From positions 34,752 through 98,751 of the forward strand of contig NZ_QAJL01000005.1 in NCBI RefSeq assembly GCF_003852525.1: a stretch of DNA of 64,000 nt, in the 5' to 3' direction. A program made the translations under genes and the position numbers. The notes under the pieces are model-generated. The model had not been told where the DNA came from. It searched no databases and saw only the letters and a program-made list of their open reading frames with translations. Below, in pieces: positions 31,969-40,477 of the stretch. How positions within the stretch are numbered: the first letter of the stretch is position 1; each line of letters begins with the position of its first letter. The DNA is from Pedobacter sp. KBW06 (GTDB lineage: Bacteria > Bacteroidota > Bacteroidia > Sphingobacteriales > Sphingobacteriaceae).

Positions 31969-32946
31969 ATGAAGATTAGTAAAGAGATCATTGAGCGTTA
32001 CCATCAGGGGAGATGTAGCCTGGAGGAACAGCATATTGTTGAACAATGGCTGGATTCCGAAGAGCTGGAAATGAGCTTTCCGGAAAATGCGGATATCAAT
32101 GCCATCAAAGAGCGGGGCTGGAAGCGAATCTCCGGACGTTATCATATCGATACCCAAACTGATCGTCCGGCTGCCGTTGTCAAATCCCGTAATTATAAAA
32201 TGATCTGGCAGCTTGCTGCCTGTATGACCCTGATTCTTGGTGCCGCGACTTTCTACTACTTAAATACAGATTGGAAAAATACCGCGCAACACAAGGCTGT
32301 CGTTTACAAGGAAATCAAAACGCTTAAAGGACAGAAGCTGAGCGTAAGCCTGGCCGACGGGACCATTGTCTGGCTAAATTCAGAAAGTGTTTTACGCTTT
32401 CCTGAAAGTTTTAAAGGTCATACCAGGGAATTGGAATTTAGTGGTGAAGCCTATTTCAGCGTGGCTAAAGATGCCTCGAAGCCATTTATCATTCGCACAG
32501 AAAAAACAAAAATACAAGTGCTGGGCACAAAGTTTAATTTAAGGTCGATGGCAAGCGAAACCGCGACAACGGTAGTCGTTGAGGAAGGTAAAATCCAGTT
32601 TTCCGGAACACCAGATCATCATCAAACGATTTTAACCGCCAATAAACGCGGTGTTTTTGAAACCAAAGGGGCGGTACCCTCCATGCAAACAGATGAGGTG
32701 TATGCCGGCAAGTACATGGCCTGGAAAAACGGCGAGTTGTTAATGGACAATTTAACCATAGAACAGGCCGCCGGGACGCTGGAACGCTGGTTCAACGTGA
32801 AGATCAGCATAGACAGTGAGGAATTGCAGGGACAGCGTTATACCGGAAGCTTCAAAAACCCATCTTTAAAAGAAGTTCTGGGAAGCATGAGCTTTGCCCT
32901 GAAATGTAGCTATAAGCAAAACGGACAGACATTTATACTCTATTGA
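31969..32946 (+). CDS. FecR-family anti-sigma factor
   Basis: 325 residues. A cytoplasmic N-terminal anti-sigma part (1-75), with CSLEEQHIVEQWLDSEE typical of FecR, is followed by a single membrane helix (about 83-100, LAACMTLILGAATFYYL). The periplasmic FecR domain (LADGTIVWLNSESVLRFPE, FSGEAYFSVAKDASKPFII, VLGTKFNLRS) comes next, and then the C-terminal DUF4974 (NLTIEQAAGTLERWFNVKI, then SLKEVLGSMSFAL). It transfers the signal from the TonB receptor to the sigma factor. It is the second gene of the cassette. Confidence 0.93.
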   Translation: MKISKEIIERYHQGRCSLEEQHIVEQWLDSEELEMSFPENADINAIKERGWKRISGRYHIDTQTDRPAAVVKSRNYKMIWQLAACMTLILGAATFYYLNTDWKNTAQHKAVVYKEIKTLKGQKLSVSLADGTIVWLNSESVLRFPESFKGHTRELEFSGEAYFSVAKDASKPFIIRTEKTKIQVLGTKFNLRSMASETATTVVVEEGKIQFSGTPDHHQTILTANKRGVFETKGAVPSMQTDEVYAGKYMAWKNGELLMDNLTIEQAAGTLERWFNVKISIDSEELQGQRYTGSFKNPSLKEVLGSMSFALKCSYKQNGQTFILY

Positions 32947-33049
32947 TCATCTCCAACCAATAATAAAAAGAAACCCGGTTTCGGTCTGCAAACTTCATAC
33001 CGGGCTATTGAAAAATCAATTCATCATTAATTTAACAACAAACAAAAGT

Positions 33050-35749
33050 ATGTACAAAAGATGTACCCAAAGGAAACAATTACTGAAATTCCTGTTTTTT
33101 ATATGCAGTATTTTATACCTGCCCTATAGCAGTTACGGGCAGCAAAACCAGGTATTGGAAAAAACGTTGAACCTCCAGCTGAAGAATGTAACATTAGGAG
33201 ATGCGCTGAAAGCTCTTGGAGATAAAACAGGCGTACAGTTTTCGTACAGCAGTACGCAGTTGAATACACAAAGGAGAGTGAGTGTGGATTTCAGACAAAA
33301 GTCGCTAAAAGATGCTTTATCCGATTTGTTGGGCCAGGAGCTTAAAGGTCTTAGCGTAACCGGAACCCAGGTAACCATCCAGACTTCGGGTGGTAAAGGC
33401 AGCATTAAAGGAACGGTTAGAACCAGCGATGGAAAAGCGGCTGAGTTTGTGACTGTAGGCATTAAAGGTTTAAGAAGTGCGCAGGTAGATGCAAAAGGAA
33501 ATTACCTGCTGAAAGATCTTGAAGCGGGTAAATATACCCTGATTGCCAGTTTTGTTGGTTTGGGTGTTCAGAAAAAAGAAGTAACCGTACTTGCGGGAGA
33601 AACCATCTCCCAGAATTTTGTGCTGGTAGAAAACAATGACCAGCTCGAAGAGGTGGTGATCAATGGTGGAAGTACCAATAAGTTCTCGGTAAAGAAAACC
33701 ACTACTTCTGCAAAAATGCCACTGGGAAACCTGGAAAATCCACAGGTCTATACTACCATTCCAAAGACTTTACTAACAGAGCAAATGGTGACTGAATTCA
33801 GTATGGCCCTGAAAAATAGTCCGGGTGTATATAAGGTTCAGGGCAGCAGAGGGATCAATAGTGAAGGTGCTTCCTATTACAGTATGCGTGGCTTTAGATC
33901 AGAAGCTGCATTGATGGATGGTGTTCCTTCACAAACCAATGGCGAGGTAGAACCTGCAAACATTGAGCGTGTGGAGCTGATTAAAGGGCCTTCCGGTACT
34001 TTGTTTGGTGGAGCAGTCGTTTCTTTTGGCGGTCTGATTAATATCGTCACTAAAAAACCAGTAGATACCATAGGTGGGGAAGTAAGTTTCACGGCAGGTA
34101 GTTATGGCCTTAGACGCCTTAGTGCGGATGTTTATGGCCCTCTGGATCGTGTAGATAAAGATAAAAAACTGCTGTTCAGAATGAATGCCGCCTACCAGGA
34201 CCAAAAATCATTTCAGGATGCCGGTTTCAGAAAGTCGATATTTTTTGCACCCTCACTGGAATACCGTGCGAGCAAAAAGCTGAACATCAGTGTGAATGCC
34301 GGATTTTACCAGCTGGAAGGAACAAGCCCTGCGGTGATCTTCCTGAACAGAACGCGTAAGTATGTGGCAACAGTGCCTTCGGAACTGAATTTTGACTGGA
34401 ACAGATCTTATACCAGCAATGACCTGACCATGAAAAACCCGACCCTGAATTTCAGAGCACAGGTCAATTATAAAATTTCCGATCAGTGGAATTCACAGAC
34501 CATTTATTCAATCAACAGCCGTAAGTCTGATGGCTTCTATCAATATCAGTTCATACGTGCGGCGACTGATAATATGATGGAACGCACGCTTTCAAAGCAA
34601 TATTCTATCAATACATCTAAAGATTTACAGCAGAACTTTACGGGCGATTTTAACCTGTTTGGCTTGCGCAACAGAATGGTGGTTGGTTTCGATTACCTGA
34701 ACCAGACGGTGAACAACAACAGCTCGGCCTATATTGTGTTCGACAGTGTAGACGGAACGAATCCTGCAGATGCAAATTACGCGAAAATCAACCGCGCTGC
34801 AGTGGAAGCCAGACTGCCGAGTGGCACGGCCACCAGAACCTGGAACTATGGCGAAAACAACATTTACGGTGCTTATGCTTCCAATGTGCTGAACCTGACT
34901 GACCGCTTAATGGCAATGTTGAGCTTACGGGTAGACCGCTTCCAGAACAAAGGCTTCGTTAACCGCAATAACAATCTGCGTACTGGTCAGTATATGCAAA
35001 CTGCGATCTCTCCAAAGTTCGGTTTGGTTTACCAGGTATTGAAAGACCGGATTTCCTTGTTCGGAAATTACATGAATGGTTTTAGTAATGTAGCTCCGGT
35101 AACACAACCTGAAGGTTCTGGCGCTTCGTCGACTTTCAAACCACAGCAATCTAACCAGTTTGAAGGAGGTGCAAAAATGGACCTGTTCCAGGGTAAATTA
35201 AGTTTTACTGCCAGCGTTTATGATATTGAAGTGAACAACATGACCTGGAGAGAAGACATTTCAGTGAACGGTAAAAACTATCCGGTGACCTTACAGGGCG
35301 GTACTCAAAAAAGTAAGGGAGTAGAACTTGAGCTGATTGCCAACCCACTTGAAGGACTGAACGTTATCGCGGGTTATGCGTATAACGACAGCAAGCTGAT
35401 CGAAGGAACCCCTGCGCTTGAAGGCAGACGCCCTGCTTTTGCGGGACCATCAACCCTGATCAATTCCTGGATCAGCTATGCCATTCCACGTGGTGACCTG
35501 AAAGGTATTGGCCTGGGTGCCGGCGTAAATTATATTGGCAAACATGTAAGTGGGAATTCTGCAATCACAGGCATATTCACTCTGCCTTCTTATGTGATGG
35601 CAACCGCAACTGTGTTTTATGATAAACCGAAATACAGATTGGGTTTTAAAGTTGACAATTTAACAGACGAACTATATTTTACAGGAATAGGGGTGTTGAG
35701 CCCACAAATGCCAAGAACTTTTGCAGCAAATGCCACGTTCAAATTTTAA
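33050..35749 (+). CDS. TonB-dependent siderophore receptor with STN signalling domain
   Basis: 899 residues from the ATG at 33050; the longer frame opens only with a TTG. Signal peptide ending about residue 30 (SSYGQQ). The STN/secretin domain (about 40-100: LNLQLKNVTLGDALKALGDK) contacts FecR. The CarboxypepD_reg-like beta domain (about 117-200: GSIKGTVRTSDGKAAEFVTV) follows. A TonB box-like EEVVI then precedes the plug (MRGFRSEAALMDGVP, IERVELIKGPSGTLFGG) and the 22-strand barrel ending in Phe. The plug resembles FhuA-type ferric-siderophore receptors. The coupled PepSY protein downstream supports iron uptake. Confidence 0.93.
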   Translation: MYKRCTQRKQLLKFLFFICSILYLPYSSYGQQNQVLEKTLNLQLKNVTLGDALKALGDKTGVQFSYSSTQLNTQRRVSVDFRQKSLKDALSDLLGQELKGLSVTGTQVTIQTSGGKGSIKGTVRTSDGKAAEFVTVGIKGLRSAQVDAKGNYLLKDLEAGKYTLIASFVGLGVQKKEVTVLAGETISQNFVLVENNDQLEEVVINGGSTNKFSVKKTTTSAKMPLGNLENPQVYTTIPKTLLTEQMVTEFSMALKNSPGVYKVQGSRGINSEGASYYSMRGFRSEAALMDGVPSQTNGEVEPANIERVELIKGPSGTLFGGAVVSFGGLINIVTKKPVDTIGGEVSFTAGSYGLRRLSADVYGPLDRVDKDKKLLFRMNAAYQDQKSFQDAGFRKSIFFAPSLEYRASKKLNISVNAGFYQLEGTSPAVIFLNRTRKYVATVPSELNFDWNRSYTSNDLTMKNPTLNFRAQVNYKISDQWNSQTIYSINSRKSDGFYQYQFIRAATDNMMERTLSKQYSINTSKDLQQNFTGDFNLFGLRNRMVVGFDYLNQTVNNNSSAYIVFDSVDGTNPADANYAKINRAAVEARLPSGTATRTWNYGENNIYGAYASNVLNLTDRLMAMLSLRVDRFQNKGFVNRNNNLRTGQYMQTAISPKFGLVYQVLKDRISLFGNYMNGFSNVAPVTQPEGSGASSTFKPQQSNQFEGGAKMDLFQGKLSFTASVYDIEVNNMTWREDISVNGKNYPVTLQGGTQKSKGVELELIANPLEGLNVIAGYAYNDSKLIEGTPALEGRRPAFAGPSTLINSWISYAIPRGDLKGIGLGAGVNYIGKHVSGNSAITGIFTLPSYVMATATVFYDKPKYRLGFKVDNLTDELYFTGIGVLSPQMPRTFAANATFKF

Positions 35750-36848
35750 GAAAACCATACACTTTTTACACCTCTGGCTCGGATTATTCTCCGGGCTGGT
35801 GGTGTTTATACTCGGACTTACCGGTGCCATCTATGCCTTGTCGGATGAAATCAAAGAATGGGTATATAAAGACCGGCTTTATATAGAAGTTCCGGCGGGT
35901 ACCGCACGTTTGCCTTTGAGTCAATTATTGTCAGTCGCGGAACAGGCAATAGGTAAAGACCGTAAAATTTCACGAGGGCAGCTCTCACAAGCCAAAGACC
36001 GCACTTATATGTTTCGGGCCTTGAAAGTAAATAAGAAAGGTTTTGGCTACTGGAATTATTATGAATATTACGATAAGGTTTACCTGAACCCTTATACCGG
36101 GGAAGTCGTATATAAGGAAAATGCAAAGCGGGAATTCTTTACAGTGGTACTGGCTTTGCATATGAACCTCTTGCTTGGGGATACTGTAGGACATTTCATT
36201 ATCCGCTGGTCGGTAGTTTGCTTTGTCATTTTACTGCTTTCCGGTATCGTATTGTGGTGGCCAAAAAACTGGAAGTGGAAACAGTTGAAGAAAAGCTTCA
36301 AAGTGAAATGGGATGCGAAGTTCAAACGCATAAATTATGACCTGCACAACGTATTCGGGTTTTATAGTTTCCTGATCTTATTGATCATGGCATTGACAGG
36401 ATTGATGTGGTCCTTTGAACTGACAACCGAAAAGAAGTCAAAGGTATTGTCTGATACCACTCAGCTGGCCGGGACAATGCCGGTAGACCGGATCTTAGGG
36501 CAGGCCTTAAAAGCCTCGCCGCAAACGGTTTATTTTCTGTATAATTTTCCATCTGCAAAAAGCGGAACGGTGAATGTTTCTGCCTACCAAAGCGACATGA
36601 ATTTATATGATCGGGTGCAGTACCGGTTCGACAGGTATAGCGGAAAATTACTCCAGAAAGGAACTGAATTTAGTCAGCTTACAGTAGGAGCAAAGCTGGT
36701 TACGATGAACTATGACCTTCATACCGGAAGCGTACTGGGGCTGACAGGTAAGATACTGGCCCTTTTCGCCGGGCTGATCGCCATGGGACTGCCGGTTACC
36801 GGAGTCCTGATTTGGTGGAAAAGAGGGAAGAAAAAACAATTAAGCTAA
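35730..36848 (+). CDS. PepSY-associated membrane protein (putative siderophore/iron reductase)
   Basis: 372 residues, overlapping the receptor gene by 20 bases and using the ATG at 35730. Four membrane helices with PepSY-type periplasmic segments: FLHLWLGLFSGLVVFILGLTG (split before its final G here) near the N-terminus, then VVLALHMNLLLGDTVGHFII, RINYDLHNVFGFYSFLILLI and NYDLHTGSVLGLTGKILALF. The conserved His residues in HLWLG, LHMNLL, DLHNVFG and DLHTG are typical haem-binding positions of the family. Such proteins next to TonB receptors are thought to reduce and release ferric iron at the inner membrane. Confidence 0.88.
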   Translation: MPRSNFKKTIHFLHLWLGLFSGLVVFILGLTGAIYALSDEIKEWVYKDRLYIEVPAGTARLPLSQLLSVAEQAIGKDRKISRGQLSQAKDRTYMFRALKVNKKGFGYWNYYEYYDKVYLNPYTGEVVYKENAKREFFTVVLALHMNLLLGDTVGHFIIRWSVVCFVILLLSGIVLWWPKNWKWKQLKKSFKVKWDAKFKRINYDLHNVFGFYSFLILLIMALTGLMWSFELTTEKKSKVLSDTTQLAGTMPVDRILGQALKASPQTVYFLYNFPSAKSGTVNVSAYQSDMNLYDRVQYRFDRYSGKLLQKGTEFSQLTVGAKLVTMNYDLHTGSVLGLTGKILALFAGLIAMGLPVTGVLIWWKRGKKKQLS

Positions 36849-37904
36849 CATTTTTGGACTGGTCAAAGCCAGCATTTTTCTCCGTCTTTTTTTCCGGAAA
36901 GCGATTAACGAAATGCTGCACAAGCCGATAAAAACAACCGCACAGATTGACCATAGTAACAGCGTTAGCAGGTACCTGTAATAGGAGATGTATTTAAATA
37001 ATATATATTCCGATAGCGGTCTTAACGTCCTGACCGTATCTACAGGATGGTTTCCACTATCTGTAAAGTACTCCCGCTGATTACCTGTTCTGATGTACCA
37101 AACTTTTCCCAGCGAATTTTTAGTGAGTGTATCGGGTAAGGTGATTTTTTTAAAAGTGTTTAATTTTCGAATATTTAAAGGAACTACAGGAGATGCTGTA
37201 ATCTTTTCATTGCAGTCGACGGGTTCATAATGATCGCCTTTCCAGTACATGCATTTTTGGGCTGGAAGGAAGCCGTTAAGCGTGCTGGGCGTTTTGTCCT
37301 TCCATAGGAAAAAAGTGGCACCCGCCACAAGAAAAATACCAGTACATGCAAGGACAATGGTACGGATTGATGGCTTGGTTTTTTGCCCGCCTGGACCGGG
37401 TATACCATGAATGCTGAGCTCTGGCGTTCCGGTTTTCTGTTCACTGACCTCATGAATGGTAACCTGAAGTGCAGGTACATTTGGTTCATTTGTTTCTTCC
37501 GGTGGAACGTTTGAATTTTCTAAGTGATTTGTTGTCTTATTTCTATCAGCCTGCTTATAGTATAATATACTCGGTCTTGGTTTGAAATCAATCAGCCAGG
37601 CTATCAGTTCTATAAACTTCAATCCCGGATTAGGTGTGTTTCTGTTTAAAATTTTTTTTACCTGCCTGAAATCATTTACGTTACAGTCCTGAATACTTTT
37701 GGTGTACCCCTTGTCTTTATCTGAAGCAGAAAAAAATAACCTGAGTACATCATCATCGGCAGAATCATATCTTTCCCGGTAAACGATCAGACACTCCTCT
37801 TTTAAGTTTCCAGGTGTTGGATGTAATAAATTTGGCGGAAGGGTACCTTCGACTTTCTTATATTCGTAAGCAGCAAGTATGGCTTTTAAATAATCCTCAA
37901 ACAT
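36840..37904 (-). CDS. Conserved hypothetical protein with two membrane helices and a CMYWKGDHYEPVDC motif
   Basis: 354 residues, function unknown. A cytoplasmic, charged N-terminal half (about 1-180) begins MFEDYLKAILAAYEYKK and includes CLIVYRERYDSADDDVLRLFF. A helix at about 186-203 (IVLACTGIFLVAGATFFLW) precedes a periplasmic segment with the striking CMYWKGDHYEPVDC (about 224-237), and a second helix (YLLTLLLWSICAVVFIGL) leads to a basic tail. I recall similar proteins in related genomes, but no assigned role. It overlaps the end of the PepSY gene by nine bases on the other strand, with its own start region upstream. Confidence 0.75.
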   Translation of the reverse strand: MFEDYLKAILAAYEYKKVEGTLPPNLLHPTPGNLKEECLIVYRERYDSADDDVLRLFFSASDKDKGYTKSIQDCNVNDFRQVKKILNRNTPNPGLKFIELIAWLIDFKPRPSILYYKQADRNKTTNHLENSNVPPEETNEPNVPALQVTIHEVSEQKTGTPELSIHGIPGPGGQKTKPSIRTIVLACTGIFLVAGATFFLWKDKTPSTLNGFLPAQKCMYWKGDHYEPVDCNEKITASPVVPLNIRKLNTFKKITLPDTLTKNSLGKVWYIRTGNQREYFTDSGNHPVDTVRTLRPLSEYILFKYISYYRYLLTLLLWSICAVVFIGLCSISLIAFRKKRRRKMLALTSPKMLA

Positions 37905-38106
37905 TTTTGAAAGCGTTAATCGGTAAAAATAAAGGAATTTTTGAAATTACGATAACCTCATCAACATTCTGCAGGCAGGGATGATTCGTTTGAAATTGAT
38001 TACTGATGAGTTCTTTAATTTTGCTGGTCTTCAATTCTGTTTCTCTGTATTTAGTGAAAGCAAAATTATTTCAAAAACTACTATAATGCTTACGGTTTCC
38101 CGTAAG

Positions 38107-39003
38107 TCAAAATGGTATTGCCAGACTGATTTCCTCTATTATTTTCGCCTCGCCTCCGATAAAAGTCTCAAAATGCCCATCCGTTCTTTTTACCTTTACA
38201 TGAACCATCCCTTCCTGATGGAGCAGATGTCCCTGACGGATCCGGATCTCCAGACTGTGTTGTCCGCTCAACTGCAATAAATAAGCACCCAGACAACCAC
38301 TGCTATTGCCATTAATGACATCTTCATTTATTCCAATAACAGGAGCAAACATTCTTGCGGTCATATCTGCTGTTGGATTTAGTGGATCCAGATAATAAGC
38401 AAAGCATCCGATGGCATGGTTCTGCTGACAAAGGATTTTAAGCTGATCAAAGTCTGGATTCATCTGATTCAAAATGCTCAATGAGCTGATGCCAATAAGG
38501 AACCTGTTTGAACCCGGTGAAGCCATCACCACCGGAAGGTTGCCGTCCAGTTCATCCTGATTTATACCCAGGATTTCCGGCAACCGCAATACCGTAGCAA
38601 GATCCACTGTACTGAACTGAATCGGATCTTGCTTTAAAAAGAGCGCTACCCGATTGTTTTGATCAACAATCTCTACCTGCTGGATTCCATTTTTTGCCTG
38701 TTGACATAAGACCTGTTTTCCTTGCAGGTTAAAATGCTTTATTCTTGCATAATGTGCCGCTATTGTTCCATGGCCACAGTTCAGAATTTCACCGGCAGGA
38801 CAGAAGAAACGTATGCGAAGGAGCGGACTTTCCGCGGTCGGCTCCGTCACAAAAGCAGTATGAGAAAGCCCGATCTGATCGGCGATAAACTGTAACTGCT
38901 CATCAGGAAACTCTGGCGTATTCAGCACAACCCCTGTCGGACTGCCACCGGAATCAGCCTTTGTAAATGCAGCTACTTTATAGGCTTTCATCACTGGCAT
39001 CAT
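38107..39003 (-). CDS. PhzF-family protein, divergent subgroup
   Basis: 298 residues, two-lobed diaminopimelate-epimerase fold. The family frame is visible (AYKVAAFTKADSGGSPTGVV, IADQIGLSHTAFV, CPAGEILNCGHGTIAAHY, INEDVINGNSSGCLGAYLL). In PhzF the general base is the Glu of a NLSETxF motif; here the position reads LSHTAF, so His replaces it. The usual EDPATGSA reads EDVINGNS. It is therefore a distinct subgroup and may be an isomerase or lactonase-like enzyme of unknown substrate. It overlaps the ROK regulator by four bases (ATGA) and is coupled to it. Confidence 0.82.
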   Translation of the reverse strand: MMPVMKAYKVAAFTKADSGGSPTGVVLNTPEFPDEQLQFIADQIGLSHTAFVTEPTAESPLLRIRFFCPAGEILNCGHGTIAAHYARIKHFNLQGKQVLCQQAKNGIQQVEIVDQNNRVALFLKQDPIQFSTVDLATVLRLPEILGINQDELDGNLPVVMASPGSNRFLIGISSLSILNQMNPDFDQLKILCQQNHAIGCFAYYLDPLNPTADMTARMFAPVIGINEDVINGNSSGCLGAYLLQLSGQHSLEIRIRQGHLLHQEGMVHVKVKRTDGHFETFIGGEAKIIEEISLAIPF

Positions 39004-40250
39004 TTTTTTATTTTAATAAGGTAGGCCTCTAAAAACCGGTCAATTCCATCCGTTGCATAACCTAAAAGCCTGGAGTTTTCGCCAAGTTCAGAAGAAGCGA
39101 TCACCATTTTTTCCCTGATCTGCGTCATGCAGTAGGTGTTTATCGATTGCTGCATAGGCAATGTAATGTACTGCTTTGCTTTGGCAATCTGACCGCTTAA
39201 AACAATGAGTTCCGGATTAAACAACTGTATAAGTATAGAGATTCCCTTGCCCATATTGGCGCCAACATTAGACAACAGCTGAATCGCATACTGATCACCT
39301 CTGTTTGCTGCATTTATAATTGCCTCCGGTTTAATCCGCTCCAGTTCTTCTTTCGACAACTCGTTTAACATCGAGTTTTTACCTTGCAGCAAGCCTTCTT
39401 TAGCGGTTTTCGATAAGGCATTTCCAGAGGCGATGGTTTCCAGACAACCATGTTTCCCACAATAACAAAGTGCTCCGTTTTCGATGAAGGGGATGTGCCC
39501 GAACTCACCTGCAAAACCTGTAGCACCTCTTCTTAATTTGCCATCCATAATAATCCCCAGTCCGACACCCCAATCCATCAGTAAGACCAGGGCATTCTTT
39601 TTGCCCTTGGCCAGTCCATGCCGAAATTCAGCAATGGCTGATCCGGCCATGTCGTTCTGTACGATTACCGGTAAATTAAGTGCTTGTTCAAAAGCTTCTA
39701 CCAGGGGATGGTTTTCCTGATCGTCGATCAGATAACTGTAATTCTCTCCCTTTTCTGTGTTTACCAGGCCGGGCATCCCCACATAACAACCAATAATCAT
39801 GCGCTGATCAATAGCAGCTGTTTCCTGCAGCGCCTGGAGGTGTGGAAGTAAAACTGAAAAGAAATCAGTTCTGTTTTTAGAAATCGGCAGGGAAACAGTC
39901 ACAACCTCAGACATAAAATTACAGTTGTTGTCCAAAATGGCTATTTTAGTATGAAACAGCTCAATGTCAACACAGATGATCAAGGCCCTTTCATTTTTTA
40001 AAGCATATAAATCCGGCCTCCTTCCGCCAATAGACAATCCACTGCCTTTTTTTTCGACCCAGCCTGCAGCCTGCAAATCCGCTAAAAGCTTGAGCATACT
40101 TGGCGTACTCAGACCCACAGCATCGCATAGCGCCGATATAGAGGAAGAGCCGGTGGAAAAGAGATGCTTTAATATTTTGTATTTATGGCTAAGCTGCTTA
40201 TCGTTTTTACTTTCTGATAATATGATGTCTTTTAATAAGGAAAGATCCAT
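39000..40250 (-). CDS. ROK-family transcriptional regulator (NagC/XylR type)
   Basis: 416 residues. An N-terminal winged helix (about 20-75; ISALCDAVGLSTPSMLKLLA) is followed by a sugar-kinase-like ROK domain with LVLLMDWGVGLGIIMDGKLR, GFAGEFGHIPF and the zinc-binding CYCGKHGCLETIAS. ROK repressors lose DNA binding when a sugar or its derivative is bound. The gene diverges from the exported Gfo/DUF1080 unit. A perfect 16-base palindrome in the divergent region is a likely operator. This makes a sugar-responsive control circuit for the sugar-oxidation genes. Confidence 0.9.
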   Translation of the reverse strand: MDLSLLKDIILSESKNDKQLSHKYKILKHLFSTGSSSISALCDAVGLSTPSMLKLLADLQAAGWVEKKGSGLSIGGRRPDLYALKNERALIICVDIELFHTKIAILDNNCNFMSEVVTVSLPISKNRTDFFSVLLPHLQALQETAAIDQRMIIGCYVGMPGLVNTEKGENYSYLIDDQENHPLVEAFEQALNLPVIVQNDMAGSAIAEFRHGLAKGKKNALVLLMDWGVGLGIIMDGKLRRGATGFAGEFGHIPFIENGALCYCGKHGCLETIASGNALSKTAKEGLLQGKNSMLNELSKEELERIKPEAIINAANRGDQYAIQLLSNVGANMGKGISILIQLFNPELIVLSGQIAKAKQYITLPMQQSINTYCMTQIREKMVIASSELGENSRLLGYATDGIDRFLEAYLIKIKK

Positions 40251-40331
40251 TGGCTAATTGTATTTATTAAGATAAGGTTCGTCAACTTAATTGAAAATTT
40301 TATTAAACTAAATTTTTTTATTAAAAAAATC

Positions 40332-40347
40332 AGTTTATTGATAAACT
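40332..40347. promoter_or_regulatory. 16-bp palindrome, candidate ROK operator
   Basis: AGTTTATTGATAAACT consists of arms AGTTTAT/ATAAACT around TG. It lies in the 227-base divergent region between the ROK regulator and the first oxidoreductase gene, just upstream of TATATTTC (40365-40372), a 7-of-8 match to a -7 element for the rightward operon. ROK operators of the XylR type have AGTTT...AAACT arms. A related half-site, ATTAAACTAA, lies about 35 bases upstream. Binding is inferred. Confidence 0.45.
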
Positions 40348-40477
40348 TAAATAAAAAATGTCATTATATTTCCTAAACCAAACCGACTTATTTACAGTTC
40401 ATTTTCCGCAAGTAATACCATATTTACCATAACAACCTAACCACATTTTAATTTTTCGTAACACCAATTAGTTAACA

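Noticed and set aside
32947..33049. Hairpin CCCGGT...ACCGGG between fecR and the TonB receptor as a terminator
   Set aside because: The loop is long, there is no T-run, and the cassette is expected to be read through.
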